Assembly (NCBI RefSeq): GCF_900106645.1
Contig: NZ_FNMV01000006.1
Coordinates: 175,807-239,806 of the forward strand
Length of the DNA stretch: 64,000 bases
Direction: 5' to 3'
Origin: Flavobacterium degerlachei
Lineage (GTDB): Bacteria; Bacteroidota; Bacteroidia; Flavobacteriales; Flavobacteriaceae
The number at the start of each line of letters is the position of its first letter. Positions within the stretch are counted from its first letter, which is position 1. Below are positions 7,483-16,497 of the stretch, piece after piece. The translations under genes were made by a program, and so were the position numbers. The notes below the pieces were generated by a model that was given only the letters and a program-made list of their open reading frames with translations, was not told where the DNA came from and made no database searches.

Positions 7483-9741
7483 ATGAAAAAAATAATTTTA
7501 CAGCTATTTGTACTTTCACTATTTTCAAGCGCTGCTTTTAGTCAAAGTTCGAAAGCAGAAATTGACAAAAAAGTTTCTGAGTTACTTTCAAAAATGACTA
7601 CCGAAGAAAAAATAGGTCAGATGACTCAGATCACTGTGACTAATTTTGAAGCAAAGGGAAAACCCGGTGTCTTTGACATGGTAAAATTAAAAGAAGCAAT
7701 CCAGAATTATCATATTGGCTCTATTTTAAATGTTCCAAATCCTGGGGCGCCAACTATTCAAAGATGGAAAGAAGTAATCACAACAATTAATAACGAATCA
7801 AATAAAACGAGATTAAAAATCCCTGTTTTATATGGTATTGACGCCATTCACGGTTCTAGTTATACTTTAGGCGCAACCTTATTCCCACAACAAATAGGGA
7901 TGGCAGCAACCTTTAATACGGATTTAGTAAAAAAGGGAGCCGAAATATCAGCTTACGAAACCCGAGCTTCTTCTATTCCATGGGTTTTTTCCCCAGATTT
8001 AGATTTACCTAGAAACCCAGCCTGGTCTAGAACTTGGGAGTCTTTTGGAGAAGATGCATACTTATCAGCCCAAATGGGTGTTGCTATGGTTGAAGGTTTT
8101 GAAGGAAATGATGTTGGCTCTAAATATCATGTAGCTTCTTGCATGAAACATTTTATAGGTTACGGAAGCACCACAACTGGTAAAGACAGAACACCTAGTA
8201 TTATTCCGGAACGCATCCTTAGACAATATGATTTGACTATTTATCAAGCTGCGATTAAAGCCGGTTCAAAAAGCATCATGGTAAGTTCTGGTGAAATAAA
8301 CGGTACTCCGGTTCATGCCAGTAAGCATTTAATCACTGACATCTTAAAAAACGAATTGGGATTCGACGGAGTTGTAGTTACGGATTGGAAAGACATTATA
8401 TACCTATACACGAGACATAAAGTTGCCGAAAACAATAGAGATGCTGTAAAAATATCTGTAATGGCAGGAATTGACATGAGTATGGTTCCTGAGGATTACA
8501 CCTTTTATAATGACTTATTGGATTTAGTCAACAAAGGAGAAGTACCGATGTCTCGAATTGACGATGCTGTTTCAAGAATCTTAAAAATGAAATTTGAAGT
8601 TAATTTATTTCAAAACAACATCGCAGATTTGAAAGATTACCCAAAATTTGGATCTCAAGAATTTATTGATGTTGCTTATAATTCAGCAGCAGAATCTATT
8701 ACTTTATTAAAGAACAAAAATGAAATTTTACCTTTAAATAAAAGTGAAAAAATCTTAGTTACTGGTCCTACTGCAAATAGTATGAAATCACTAAATGGAG
8801 GATGGACGTATACTTGGCAAGGTGAAAATGCTGATGTTTTGGCTGCCGACAAGTTCACCATTCTGGAAGCACTGCAAAACAAGATAGGCAAAGCAAATGT
8901 CCTTTATACAAAAGGAGCCGATTTAGCGGTTGAAGATGATCTTGAAATTCAAAAAGCGGTTGAACTTGCTAAGGATGCATCAAAAATAATCTTATGCCTA
9001 GGCGAAAAAAATTATACGGAAACTCCTGGAGACATCAGTAATTTATTCATTAGCAAATCACAAATAAAGCTGGCCTTGGCTTTATCAAAACTGAACAAAC
9101 CTATTGTTCTAGTTTTAAATGAAGGACGTCCTAGACTAATAAGTGACTTTGAAGATAAAATGAATGCAGTAATTCAATGCTACTTACCAGGAAATGAAGG
9201 TGCCAGAGCTTTAGCAGATATTCTTTATGGTGATGTAAACCCGAGTGGAAGATTACCTTACAACTACCCTAGATTCCCAAATTCATTAGAAAAATACAAT
9301 CGAAAATACACAGAAAGCCTAGGTGATGAAGAACAAAACGACGACGCTCAATACGAGAAAAGCTATTCTCCACAATTTGAATTTGGATCTGGCTTGTCTT
9401 ATACAACATTTGCTTATTCTAATCTAAACATTGACAAATCAGAAATAAACAATACCGATAACATAACGGTAACTGTTGAAGTGAAAAACATTGGTGAAAC
9501 TGCTGGAAAAGAGGCCGTTTTACTTTATTTGTCTGACAAAGTTGCCAGTATCACACCTGAGGTTAAAGCATTGAAACGTTTTGCAAAGATATCCTTGGCG
9601 CCAAATGAGTCCAAAACGATTACTTTTGTTTTGAACCAAAAAGACTTACGATTTGTAGGTAATGATTTGAAATGGATTGCAGAAAACGGAACTTTTAAAG
9701 TTCAAATTGCCACTCTTACTAAAGAGTTTGTGTTGAAATAG
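7483..9741 (+). CDS. Glycoside hydrolase family 3, beta-glucosidase-like (BglX type)
   Basis: 752 aa with Sec signal peptide MKKIILQLFVLSLFSSAAFS. GH3 N-terminal barrel (~30-370) has IPVLYGIDAIHGSSY, KHFIGYG and the nucleophile motif GVVVTDWKD with Asp301. The alpha/beta sandwich domain follows (~400-610; GPTANSMKSLNGGWT, LGEKNYTETPGD) and a C-terminal fibronectin-III-like domain with RFAKISLAPNESKTI. Order and length match periplasmic BglX-type enzymes releasing terminal beta-linked sugars. It stands alone, not in a sugar-utilisation locus, with a hairpin terminator downstream. Confidence 0.92.
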   Translation: MKKIILQLFVLSLFSSAAFSQSSKAEIDKKVSELLSKMTTEEKIGQMTQITVTNFEAKGKPGVFDMVKLKEAIQNYHIGSILNVPNPGAPTIQRWKEVITTINNESNKTRLKIPVLYGIDAIHGSSYTLGATLFPQQIGMAATFNTDLVKKGAEISAYETRASSIPWVFSPDLDLPRNPAWSRTWESFGEDAYLSAQMGVAMVEGFEGNDVGSKYHVASCMKHFIGYGSTTTGKDRTPSIIPERILRQYDLTIYQAAIKAGSKSIMVSSGEINGTPVHASKHLITDILKNELGFDGVVVTDWKDIIYLYTRHKVAENNRDAVKISVMAGIDMSMVPEDYTFYNDLLDLVNKGEVPMSRIDDAVSRILKMKFEVNLFQNNIADLKDYPKFGSQEFIDVAYNSAAESITLLKNKNEILPLNKSEKILVTGPTANSMKSLNGGWTYTWQGENADVLAADKFTILEALQNKIGKANVLYTKGADLAVEDDLEIQKAVELAKDASKIILCLGEKNYTETPGDISNLFISKSQIKLALALSKLNKPIVLVLNEGRPRLISDFEDKMNAVIQCYLPGNEGARALADILYGDVNPSGRLPYNYPRFPNSLEKYNRKYTESLGDEEQNDDAQYEKSYSPQFEFGSGLSYTTFAYSNLNIDKSEINNTDNITVTVEVKNIGETAGKEAVLLYLSDKVASITPEVKALKRFAKISLAPNESKTITFVLNQKDLRFVGNDLKWIAENGTFKVQIATLTKEFVLK

Positions 9742-9761
9742 AAAATCAATTACAGTATATT

Positions 9762-9800
9762 AAAAAGGGATTGCAAATTAAAATTTGCAATCCCTTTTTC
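9762..9800 (+). terminator. Rho-independent terminator of GH3 gene
   Basis: 18-bp stem from AAAAAGGGATTGCAAATT to AATTTGCAATCCCTTTTT. Confidence 0.9.
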
Positions 9801-9909
9801 TGTTTTTTCAACAAACTTACTCTAATCAATACACCAACGTTTGAATAGTATGCGGAGGAATTACAACTGCTGCCAACAAATAGGTAAAATACCGATTTGT
9901 TACAATTAT

Positions 9910-10071
9910 TTATTCATCTATTACCATATTAGCATGCAGTCCTGCAAAACAACAATTAACCACATCGTTTAGCATAATCTTTTCACCTAAAAAAAAGCTC
10001 CAGACTGTTGCCGCTAAAAATCTAGAAAAATATGCTAATTTTATAGTATCGATTTCATTACAATAATTACT
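9910..10071 (-). pseudogene. Possible 3' remnant of an EamA/DMT-type transporter gene
   Basis: The 374-bp gap between the GH3 and cytochrome genes carries, on the minus strand, an open stretch without a start that translates to RFLAATVWSFFLGEKIML followed by ~18 more residues and a stop. The run of small/hydrophobic residues then LGEK resembles the last-but-one helix of EamA-domain exporters. An in-frame stop just upstream cuts it off. The rest of the gap shows nothing recognisable. Weak call based on a short motif. Confidence 0.3.
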
Positions 10072-10115
10072 TTACAATAGCTTTTTAACTACTTTTCGTC
10101 ATCAAACATTAAACA

Positions 10116-10979
10116 ATGCAAAAATTCAAATATAGATTAATGGTTATTTTGTCGGTAGTAGCTTTGGGCTGTCAAGAAAAAAAGAAACAGACAGAAGTTT
10201 CAACAACTGAGACTTCGATAAATGTTTCGACCAATACTTCTGATTCTTTGACTATCGATTTAGTCGAATTACAAAAAGCTGGAAAATTAAAAAAAACCAT
10301 AATTGTCACCGTGGACGAAGATCCCGTTTATCATGGCAAAAAGCGTTACAATGCTATTCCGTTTCCCGAATTGCTTGACGATTATTCTAAAATTAAAAAT
10401 TTACAGGCAGATAAATACCAAATTATTTTCGAATGTGAAGATGGCTATAAACCAATGATGCCATTGCAAAAATTCTTATCCGCTAAATCTTTTTTGGCCA
10501 TCGGTGATGTTGACGCGCCAAAAGGAGAATCGTGGTCAAAAATCATCAAAGATGGTCATGAAATGAAAGCGGCTCCCTTTTATTTAATCTATCAGGGAGT
10601 ATCCTCAAAAGACACCGATTATAAATGGCCATATAATTTAATAAAAGTCCACTTGGTATCTACCATTGAAAATATCTCACTTCTAAATCCGAGAGACGAT
10701 GCAACCGCAACAATCGGTTTTGAATTATTTAATAAAAATTGCATAAGTTGTCATGCCATCAATAAAATTGGAGGAAGCATGGGACCCGAACTGAATTATC
10801 CAAAAAGTGTGACTGAATATTGGAACCAAAACCAATTAAAAAAATTCATACAGAATCCGGCGTCTTTCAGAAACGGAGTAAAAATGCCCACATTAGCCAA
10901 CTTGACAGAGAAAGAGATTGAAACCATTGTCTATTATCTAAGCTATATGTCCAATCACAAGCTGCAAAAACCAGAATAG
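10116..10979 (+). CDS. Cytochrome c domain lipoprotein with N-terminal oxidoreductase-like domain
   Basis: 287 aa. Signal peptide with lipobox ALGC (Cys ~19). Residues ~45-190 include FPELLDDYSK and FECEDGYKPMMPLQKFL, resembling the substrate-domain style of molybdopterin oxidoreductase-like proteins, though no cofactor Cys is evident. Residues ~198-280 are a class I cytochrome c: CISCH at 209-213, GSMGPEL, and axial-Met candidate GVKMPTLANLT, then the terminal helix EIETIVYYLSYM. Probably periplasmic electron transfer. It lies 97 bp upstream of a chromate-transporter gene on the same strand; a functional link is not shown. Confidence 0.8.
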   Translation: MQKFKYRLMVILSVVALGCQEKKKQTEVSTTETSINVSTNTSDSLTIDLVELQKAGKLKKTIIVTVDEDPVYHGKKRYNAIPFPELLDDYSKIKNLQADKYQIIFECEDGYKPMMPLQKFLSAKSFLAIGDVDAPKGESWSKIIKDGHEMKAAPFYLIYQGVSSKDTDYKWPYNLIKVHLVSTIENISLLNPRDDATATIGFELFNKNCISCHAINKIGGSMGPELNYPKSVTEYWNQNQLKKFIQNPASFRNGVKMPTLANLTEKEIETIVYYLSYMSNHKLQKPE

Positions 10980-11076
10980 ATCTTAAAAACAAAATTTCAT
11001 AAAATCTTAATTAAAAAACGAAGAGAAAGTTTAATTAATAATTATTTTAGCCGAAAAAGACAAAACGACAACCTTA

Positions 11077-12201
11077 ATGAGCGACAAAAACTCTTTAAAA
11101 GAAATTGCCAAACTATTTTTGAAATTGGGTATAATAGGCTTTGGAGGCCCAGCAGCTCATATCGCAATGATGAGACAGGAAGTGGTAATCAAAAAGAAGT
11201 GGCTATCAGAACAACATTTTTTAGATCTCATTGGAGCCACAAGTTTAATACCTGGTCCTAACAGTACAGAGATGGCTATTCATATTGGCCATGAAAAAGG
11301 CGGCTGGAGAGGTTTAATTGTTGCGGGAGTTTGCTTTATCATGCCCGCAGTTCTTATTACGGGAGTTTTTGCTTATTTCTATAAAATATACGGTCAGCAA
11401 CCTGAAGCACAAGTTTTTTTGTACGGAATCAAACCTGCAATTATCGCTATCATTCTCGCTGCGATTTATCCATTGGCCAAGAAATCCATAAAAACAACAC
11501 AGTTAGCAATCATATCCTTGGTAGCATTAGCCCTTTCGATATTAAAATTCAATGAAATATACATTCTGTTTGGTGCAGGTTTAATAGCCTTGCTATATTC
11601 CAAGTTAAAAAGCGGTCAACCTTTCAGCCTTATCCCACTGACATTAGTCCAAGTCACAAAAACGACTTTAGTAACGGCAACCAATTGGAATCTGTTTCTA
11701 ATATTTTTAAAAATAGGCGCCATTCTTTACGGAAGCGGCTATGTTCTCTTTGCTTTTTTGGATACTGAATTAGTCTCAACTGGACTTATGTCTAGAGCTA
11801 CCTTAGCAGATGCCATCGCAATTGGTCAGTTTACTCCCGGCCCTGTTTTTTCGTCGGTGACTTTTATTGGTTACCAATTAAATGGTCTACAAGGAGCAAT
11901 AGTAGCAACGATTGCCATTTTCATACCATCATTCCTGTTTGTTGCCTTGTTAAATCCGCTAGTAAAAAAGATGCGTAATTCGCCGTCTATTTCTGTTTTC
12001 CTAGATGCTGTGAATGTAGCTTCGGTAGCGATTATTGTTGCTATTTGTTGGCAAATGGGTCGCGATTCAATATTCGATTGGAGAACTGCATTAATTGCTA
12101 TAACCAGCATTGTAGTAACTTTTGGTTATCCTAAAGTAAATAGCGCATTTATTGTCATATATGGAGCGGCAGCTGGATACTTTTTGTCTTTTTTGGGATA
12201 A
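11077..12201 (+). CDS. chrA: Chromate transporter, CHR family
   Basis: 374 aa with two homologous halves. First half: FGGPAAHIAMMRQEVV and TSLIPGPNSTEMAIHIG (residues ~22-75). Second half: GAILYGSGYVLFAFLDTELV and AIGQFTPGPVFSSVTFIGY (~213-268). The paired G-(F/Y)-G-(G/S) and PGP motifs define bidomain CHR proteins, inner-membrane exporters of chromate; many homologues are annotated by similarity only. Ends in a terminator shared with the convergent tRNA. Confidence 0.88.
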   Translation: MSDKNSLKEIAKLFLKLGIIGFGGPAAHIAMMRQEVVIKKKWLSEQHFLDLIGATSLIPGPNSTEMAIHIGHEKGGWRGLIVAGVCFIMPAVLITGVFAYFYKIYGQQPEAQVFLYGIKPAIIAIILAAIYPLAKKSIKTTQLAIISLVALALSILKFNEIYILFGAGLIALLYSKLKSGQPFSLIPLTLVQVTKTTLVTATNWNLFLIFLKIGAILYGSGYVLFAFLDTELVSTGLMSRATLADAIAIGQFTPGPVFSSVTFIGYQLNGLQGAIVATIAIFIPSFLFVALLNPLVKKMRNSPSISVFLDAVNVASVAIIVAICWQMGRDSIFDWRTALIAITSIVVTFGYPKVNSAFIVIYGAAAGYFLSFLG

Positions 12202-12270
12202 ACAAAAAGATATTTCGTTATTTGAGATCTTGATATATAAAGTCTCATCAACCAAAAAATATTTAACAAA

Positions 12271-12300
12271 AAAAAAGCTTCTCGATTGAGAAGCTTTTTT
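12271..12300. terminator. Bidirectional terminator between chrA and tRNA-Leu
   Basis: 13-bp perfect stem AAAAAAGCTTCTC / GAGAAGCTTTTTT with 4-nt loop GATT; T-runs on both strands, immediately 3' of the tRNA. Confidence 0.88.
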
Positions 12301-12302
12301 GG

Positions 12303-12384
12303 TGCGGATAATAGGACTCGAACCTACACGCCTTGCGGCACCAGATCCTAAGTCTGGCATGTCTACCAATTTCACCATATCCGC
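12303..12384 (-). tRNA. tRNA-Leu (anticodon UAG)
   Basis: The minus strand folds as a type II tRNA: acceptor GCGGATA / TATCCGC with discriminator A, D-arm TGGTGAAATTGGTAGACA, anticodon arm CCAGA-CTTAGGA-TCTGG giving anticodon TAG, long variable arm TGCCGCAAGGCGT, and T-loop GGTTCGAGTCC. CCA is encoded next to it (12300-12302). It reads CUN leucine codons, best CUA. The 82-nt length is normal for tRNA-Leu. Confidence 0.96.
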
Positions 12385-12464
12385 GTGCAATTGTGGGTGC
12401 AAATATAATCATAACTTCGAACATTCAAAGCAATTTTTGAAATTTTTTTTTATTCTATTTTTCG

Positions 12465-12472
12465 TACTTTTG
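12465..12472 (+). promoter_or_regulatory. Bacteroidota -7 promoter element of M20 peptidase gene
   Basis: TACTTTTG (TAnnTTTG) 24 bp before the ATG; TTTTTG upstream at 12434-12439 is at a longer spacing than the usual -33 element. Confidence 0.45.
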
Positions 12473-12496
12473 AAACTATAAAAAATAATCAAATAA

Positions 12497-13885
12497 ATGG
12501 AAAATATTAAGTCATACGTTCAACAAAATAAAGATCGTTTCATCAACGAATTAATCGAATTATTGAAAATGCCTTCCGTTAGCGCTGATGCAGCCTACTC
12601 TCAGGATGTTATCGATACTTCTGAGGCAGTAAAAGTAAGCTTAGAAAAAGCAGGTTGTGATTTTGTAGAAATTTGTGAAACAGCAGGTTACCCAATCGTT
12701 TATGGTGAAAAAATAATCGACAAAAACTTGCCAACGATCTTAGTTTATGGTCATTATGATGTTCAACCGGCAGATCCAATCGAATTATGGACCTCTCCTC
12801 CATTCGAACCTGTTATAAAAACAACCGAAATTCATCCTGAAGGAGCCATTTTTGCTCGTGGTGCCTGTGATGATAAAGGACAAATGTACATGCACGTAAA
12901 GGCATTTGAATACATGGTTCAAAACAATAATTTGCCTTGCAACGTAAAATTTATGATTGAAGGTGAAGAAGAAGTAGGAAGTGTCAACCTAAAAACCTTT
13001 GTTGAAAACAACCATGACAAGCTAAAAAATGATGTGATTTTAATTTCTGACACTGGAATGATATCAAATCAACAACCATCTATTACTACAGGTCTTCGTG
13101 GTTTAAGCTATGTTGAAGTTGAAGTTACTGGGCCAAACCGTGATTTGCATTCTGGTTTATATGGAGGCGCTGTGGCAAATCCTATTAACATTTTGGCTAA
13201 AATGATTGCATCTCTTCATGATGAAAACAATCACATTACCATTCCAGGATTCTATGACAATGTAGAAGAATTATCTCTTGAAGAAAGAGCTGAAATGGCC
13301 AAAGCGCCTTTTAGTTTAGAAAAATATAAAAAAGCACTAAACCTGAATGATGTTTATGGTGAAAAAGGATATGTAACTAACGAAAGAAACTCCATCCGTC
13401 CTACGCTAGACGTCAATGGAATCTGGGGAGGTTACACTGGCGAAGGAGCTAAAACCGTTATTGCAAGTCAGGCTTTCGCCAAAATATCGATGCGATTGGT
13501 TCCTAATCAAGATTGGGAAGTGATCACAGATTTATTTGCAAAACACTTCGAAAGTATCGCTCCAGCTGGCGTTACCGTAAAAGTAAAACCGCATCATGGC
13601 GGACAAGGTTATGTGACTCCTATTGACAGCATTGGTTACAAAGCGGCAAATATGGCTTACACAGAAACTTTTGGTGTTCCTGCCATTCCAGTACGTTCTG
13701 GAGGTAGTATTCCTATCGTTGCTTTATTCGAAAAAGAACTAAAAAGCAAAACAATCCTAATGGGATTTGGTCTTGACAGCGATGCCATTCACTCGCCAAA
13801 TGAGCACTTCGGAATCTTTAATTTCCTTAAAGGAATCGAAACTATTCCGTTGTTCTACAAATATTTTGTCGAGCTAAGTAAATAA
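12497..13885 (+). CDS. M20 family dipeptidase / metallopeptidase
   Basis: 462 aa, cytoplasmic. Zinc-site motifs are present: VYGHYDVQPADP (His/Asp, residues ~83-94), ARGACDDKGQM (~120-130) with the bridging Asp, and MIEGEEEVGS (~154-163) with the catalytic Glu pair. RDLHSGLYGG and the C-terminal GFGLDSDAIHSPNEHF with the last His ligand complete the M20A set. It should hydrolyse dipeptides or short peptides. Monocistronic. Confidence 0.92.
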   Translation: MENIKSYVQQNKDRFINELIELLKMPSVSADAAYSQDVIDTSEAVKVSLEKAGCDFVEICETAGYPIVYGEKIIDKNLPTILVYGHYDVQPADPIELWTSPPFEPVIKTTEIHPEGAIFARGACDDKGQMYMHVKAFEYMVQNNNLPCNVKFMIEGEEEVGSVNLKTFVENNHDKLKNDVILISDTGMISNQQPSITTGLRGLSYVEVEVTGPNRDLHSGLYGGAVANPINILAKMIASLHDENNHITIPGFYDNVEELSLEERAEMAKAPFSLEKYKKALNLNDVYGEKGYVTNERNSIRPTLDVNGIWGGYTGEGAKTVIASQAFAKISMRLVPNQDWEVITDLFAKHFESIAPAGVTVKVKPHHGGQGYVTPIDSIGYKAANMAYTETFGVPAIPVRSGGSIPIVALFEKELKSKTILMGFGLDSDAIHSPNEHFGIFNFLKGIETIPLFYKYFVELSK

Positions 13886-13906
13886 AATAGCTCATAAACA
13901 CACTTC

Positions 13907-13939
13907 AAAATCCGTTCAGCAATGAGCGGATTTTTTTTT
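13907..13939 (+). terminator. Rho-independent terminator of M20 gene
   Basis: Stem AAAATCCGTTCA / TGAGCGGATTTT (one G-T wobble) around GCAA, then a T-run. It runs directly into a repeat element. Confidence 0.88.
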
Positions 13940-14040
13940 GGGCGTTACCCGCTAAAAACAGCGGGTCAGGCTTTACGTTACAATCTTTTTATTTTAAGAA
14001 AAATAAAATAAAAAGGATTTCCTCTACAATCCTTAACGCA
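13940..14040. repeat. GGGCGTTACCC palindromic repeat, copy 1
   Basis: Starts GGGCGTTACCC, then a small GC hairpin (CCCGCTAAAAACAGCGGG), a variable AT-rich stem (CTTTTTATTTT with AAAATAAAAAG) and a conserved tail AAAAGGATTTCCTCTACAAT followed by CCTTAACGCA. The same ends are found at 63452-63560 around a different stem. It is a short non-coding element of the kind dispersed in Flavobacterium genomes. Confidence 0.75.
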
Positions 14041-14093
14041 AACCACTTCATCATAAATAGTTACAAAAAAATTTGTTTTATAAATATTTAGTT

Positions 14094-14105
14094 CTACATT
14101 TGTAG
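14094..14105. promoter_or_regulatory. Candidate BlaI/MecI operator (perfect dyad)
   Basis: CTACATTTGTAG is a perfect palindrome with the TACAnnTGTA core known for BlaI/MecI repressors. It lies 31 bp upstream of the first gene of an operon that encodes its own BlaI-type repressor, which supports autoregulation. Confidence 0.72.
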
Positions 14106-14117
14106 AGCTAGGTTTAA

Positions 14118-14132
14118 TTTTGTAGAACAAAA
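14118..14132. promoter_or_regulatory. Second dyad, possible additional repressor site
   Basis: TTTTGT-AGA-ACAAAA is a perfect inverted repeat ending 4 bp before the ATG at 14137. It contains the half-site TTTGTAGA shared with the upstream operator, so a bound repressor would block initiation. Confidence 0.45.
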
Positions 14133-14136
14133 GTGT

Positions 14137-14562
14137 ATGAAAAAACTAACTATCATTATATGCTGTCTCATTTTGAGTTTGATTTCCTGCAAACCCAAAC
14201 AAACCAACCAAAAAATAAATAAAAAGAGGGAAGGTCTTTGGGTAGAACAATATACATTGGACAGTGCGCATTATAAATCAGTCGGGAAATACAAAAATAA
14301 CGACCCAGTAAAAAAGTGGCGCTATTACCTAGATGGCAAAATAATCAAAAAAGAAAGACGAAAAGGAAATACATGTTGCGCCAAATTTTACCATCAAAAT
14401 GGAAAAATGCAATCCCGAGGATTAACCGTTTTAGACACCAGCACAAAATACGCCCATTGGTACTATAGCGGAAACTGGAAATTCTACGACTACAAAGGAA
14501 AACTGCTAATCAAACGAAACTATCAAAATGGCAAGCTTGTTTCTGAAACAATCCTGAAATAA
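14137..14562 (+). CDS. Small lipoprotein with MORN-like repeats
   Basis: 141 aa. Signal peptide with lipobox LISC (Cys ~19). The rest is made of short aromatic/Gly repeats such as GKYKNNDPVKKWRYYLDGKI and GNWKFYDYKGKLLIKRNYQN, resembling MORN_2/YwqK-type repeats of Bacteroidota surface proteins. Function unknown. It is first in the operon with BlaI- and BlaR1-like genes (18 bp to the next gene) and behind their operator, so it is likely the regulated output or a partner of the sensor. Confidence 0.65.
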   Translation: MKKLTIIICCLILSLISCKPKQTNQKINKKREGLWVEQYTLDSAHYKSVGKYKNNDPVKKWRYYLDGKIIKKERRKGNTCCAKFYHQNGKMQSRGLTVLDTSTKYAHWYYSGNWKFYDYKGKLLIKRNYQNGKLVSETILK

Positions 14563-14580
14563 AACTATAAAAAAATAAAA

Positions 14581-14955
14581 ATGCAACAACTTACAAATGC
14601 CGAAGAACAATTGATGGAACACCTTTGGAAACTAGAAAAAGCTTTTATGAAAGATTTACTTGAAGCTTTTCCAGAACCGAAACCAAAAACTACTACTGTA
14701 GCCACCTTACTAAAAAGAATGATAGATAAAGATTTTGTGAGATATAACGAGTTTGGAAATTCAAGAGAATACTATCCCTTGGTAAAAAAAACCGACTATT
14801 TCTCTAAACATGTAAATGGCCTAATCACTAATTTCTTCAACAATTCGGCCTCACAATTTGCTTCCTTCTTTACCACCGCAACGAATTTATCATCCTCGGA
14901 ATTAGAAGATCTAAAAAAAATAATAGACAGTGAACTTCAAAAAAAGAAAAAATGA
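14581..14955 (+). CDS. BlaI/MecI/CopY-family transcriptional repressor
   Basis: 124 aa. Winged-helix region with LTNAEEQLMEHLWKLEKAFM and TTTVATLLKRMIDKDFVRY (residues ~4-60), then a dimerisation region ending in a Lys tail. This family represses by binding TACA/TGTA dyads and is inactivated when a BlaR1-type protease is triggered. Its stop overlaps the start of the BlaR1-like gene (ATGA), so the two are translationally coupled. The dyad at 14094 is the likely operator. Confidence 0.9.
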   Translation: MQQLTNAEEQLMEHLWKLEKAFMKDLLEAFPEPKPKTTTVATLLKRMIDKDFVRYNEFGNSREYYPLVKKTDYFSKHVNGLITNFFNNSASQFASFFTTATNLSSSELEDLKKIIDSELQKKKK

Positions 14956-16415
14956 TAGACTTCATAATCAAATCGACACTTTCCTTGTTCGTGTTATTAA
15001 CCGTATATCACATCCTATTGGAAAAAGAAAAAATCCATCAATTCAATAGATTCTATCTTTTGTTTAGCCTTGTTTTTTCGCTCAGTATTCCATTTATAAC
15101 CATTGAAGTGATACAGGAGTCAATAAATCCTCTGATAGGAAAAACTGCAATTCAACCTGGAGAAGCAACCATGACTATTATAGAAGATTCGATGAATTAC
15201 TGGATTATAAGCCTTTGGACTTTATATGCCATAGTAACTTCGGTACTTCTAATCCGTTTCCTGAAAAACATTCTAAAATTAACATCAAGAATAAAATCCA
15301 ACCCTGTTGTTGATTACAAAGACGCAAAACTAGTTTTATTAAAAGAAAAAATACTTCCACATACTTTTCTGGACGCTATATTCATCAACGAAACGGATTA
15401 CCATAATCGAAAAATTGAAGCAGAGCTATATACACATGAACTAATTCATGTAACCCAAAAACATACACTAGATATTTTGCTGATAGAAATTCTTAAAATG
15501 GCGTTTTGGTTTAACCCCATTTTTATTTTTTATAAAAAAGCAATACAACTCAACCACGAATTTCTAGCAGATGAAAAAGTGGTAAAATCCTACAACAATG
15601 TTCCGTTTTACCAGAATCTATTATTATCAGTGGCAAACGCGAACTCAAACTATTACTTGGCCAGTAATTTGAATTATTCAATAACTAAAAAAAGATTAAT
15701 TATGATGACAAAAACCACATCAGCATCTAAAGCTATGCTGAAAAAGCTAGTCCTAATGCCACTATTTTCCGCCCTAATTTTCTTTACGTGTGTAAAAACA
15801 GTAGCCCAAGAAAAGAAAGTAGAAGCCACAATCAATTTGGAAACTCAAGTTACCGGCATGGAGAAATATTTCGAAAACACTATTTTTAAAATTTCAAATG
15901 CTACAGGAGATTTTATTTCCGAAAAGAAATTCAATCAGCTGACAACTGAAGAAAAGAAAATCATTCCACCACCTCCACCACCTGTCATAGCGCCGACAAG
16001 CAATCAGGAAAAGAGTAAGCAACTCGAAGACCTGAAAAATGCAAAAGGTCCAAAATATATTGAGTTAATAGTCGATAATAGCAATACAGACTCAGTTTAC
16101 AATGTTGCAGATACAGAAACAAAGCCTACATTTCCAGGCGGAATGGATGCGTTTTATAAATTTGTTGGAGAAAATTACAAAATCGCGCCAGAAGCTTCAA
16201 AAATAAAACTAAAAGGCAAAGTTTATGTCACATTTATAGTTGAAAAAGACGGCTCTCTTTCAGAATTTAGAATGCTTCGCGATATGAATTACGGAACTGG
16301 CCAGGAAGCAATTCGGGTTTTAAAACTATCCCCTAATTGGATTCCGGCCACGGTAAACAACGAAGCAGTTAGAGTAATGTATAGCCTTCCAATCACCATT
16401 GAAACAGCTAAATAA
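14952..16415 (+). CDS. BlaR1/MecR1-like M56 metallopeptidase with TonB C-terminal domain
   Basis: 487 aa. Four N-terminal membrane helices surround an M56 peptidase domain with zinc motif HELIH at residues 162-166 and HEFLADEKVV about 37 residues later. After a helix at ~265-282 and a PPPPPP linker (~337-343), residues ~395-487 form a TonB-like C-terminal domain (VTFIVEKDGSLSEFRMLRD). The M56 plus TonB_C architecture is widespread in Bacteroidota and replaces the penicillin-sensor domain of BlaR1, so the signal is not necessarily a beta-lactam. It probably cleaves the coupled BlaI repressor. Confidence 0.87.
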   Translation: MIDFIIKSTLSLFVLLTVYHILLEKEKIHQFNRFYLLFSLVFSLSIPFITIEVIQESINPLIGKTAIQPGEATMTIIEDSMNYWIISLWTLYAIVTSVLLIRFLKNILKLTSRIKSNPVVDYKDAKLVLLKEKILPHTFLDAIFINETDYHNRKIEAELYTHELIHVTQKHTLDILLIEILKMAFWFNPIFIFYKKAIQLNHEFLADEKVVKSYNNVPFYQNLLLSVANANSNYYLASNLNYSITKKRLIMMTKTTSASKAMLKKLVLMPLFSALIFFTCVKTVAQEKKVEATINLETQVTGMEKYFENTIFKISNATGDFISEKKFNQLTTEEKKIIPPPPPPVIAPTSNQEKSKQLEDLKNAKGPKYIELIVDNSNTDSVYNVADTETKPTFPGGMDAFYKFVGENYKIAPEASKIKLKGKVYVTFIVEKDGSLSEFRMLRDMNYGTGQEAIRVLKLSPNWIPATVNNEAVRVMYSLPITIETAK

Positions 16416-16433
16416 AAGCTTATAAAAACAATA

Positions 16434-16458
16434 AATCCGCTTCTATTAGAGGCGGATT
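16434..16458. terminator. Hairpin between convergent genes
   Basis: AATCCGCTTCT / AGAGGCGGATT stem of 11 pairs including one wobble, 3-nt loop; weak T-tails on both sides. Confidence 0.6.
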
Positions 16459-16497
16459 CATCTTACTACAAAATCTAAAAAAGGGCTAACTAAATTT

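Noticed and set aside
12091..12402. Minus-strand open frame across tRNA-Leu
   Set aside because: It overlaps the tRNA and the end of chrA and has no recognisable protein character.
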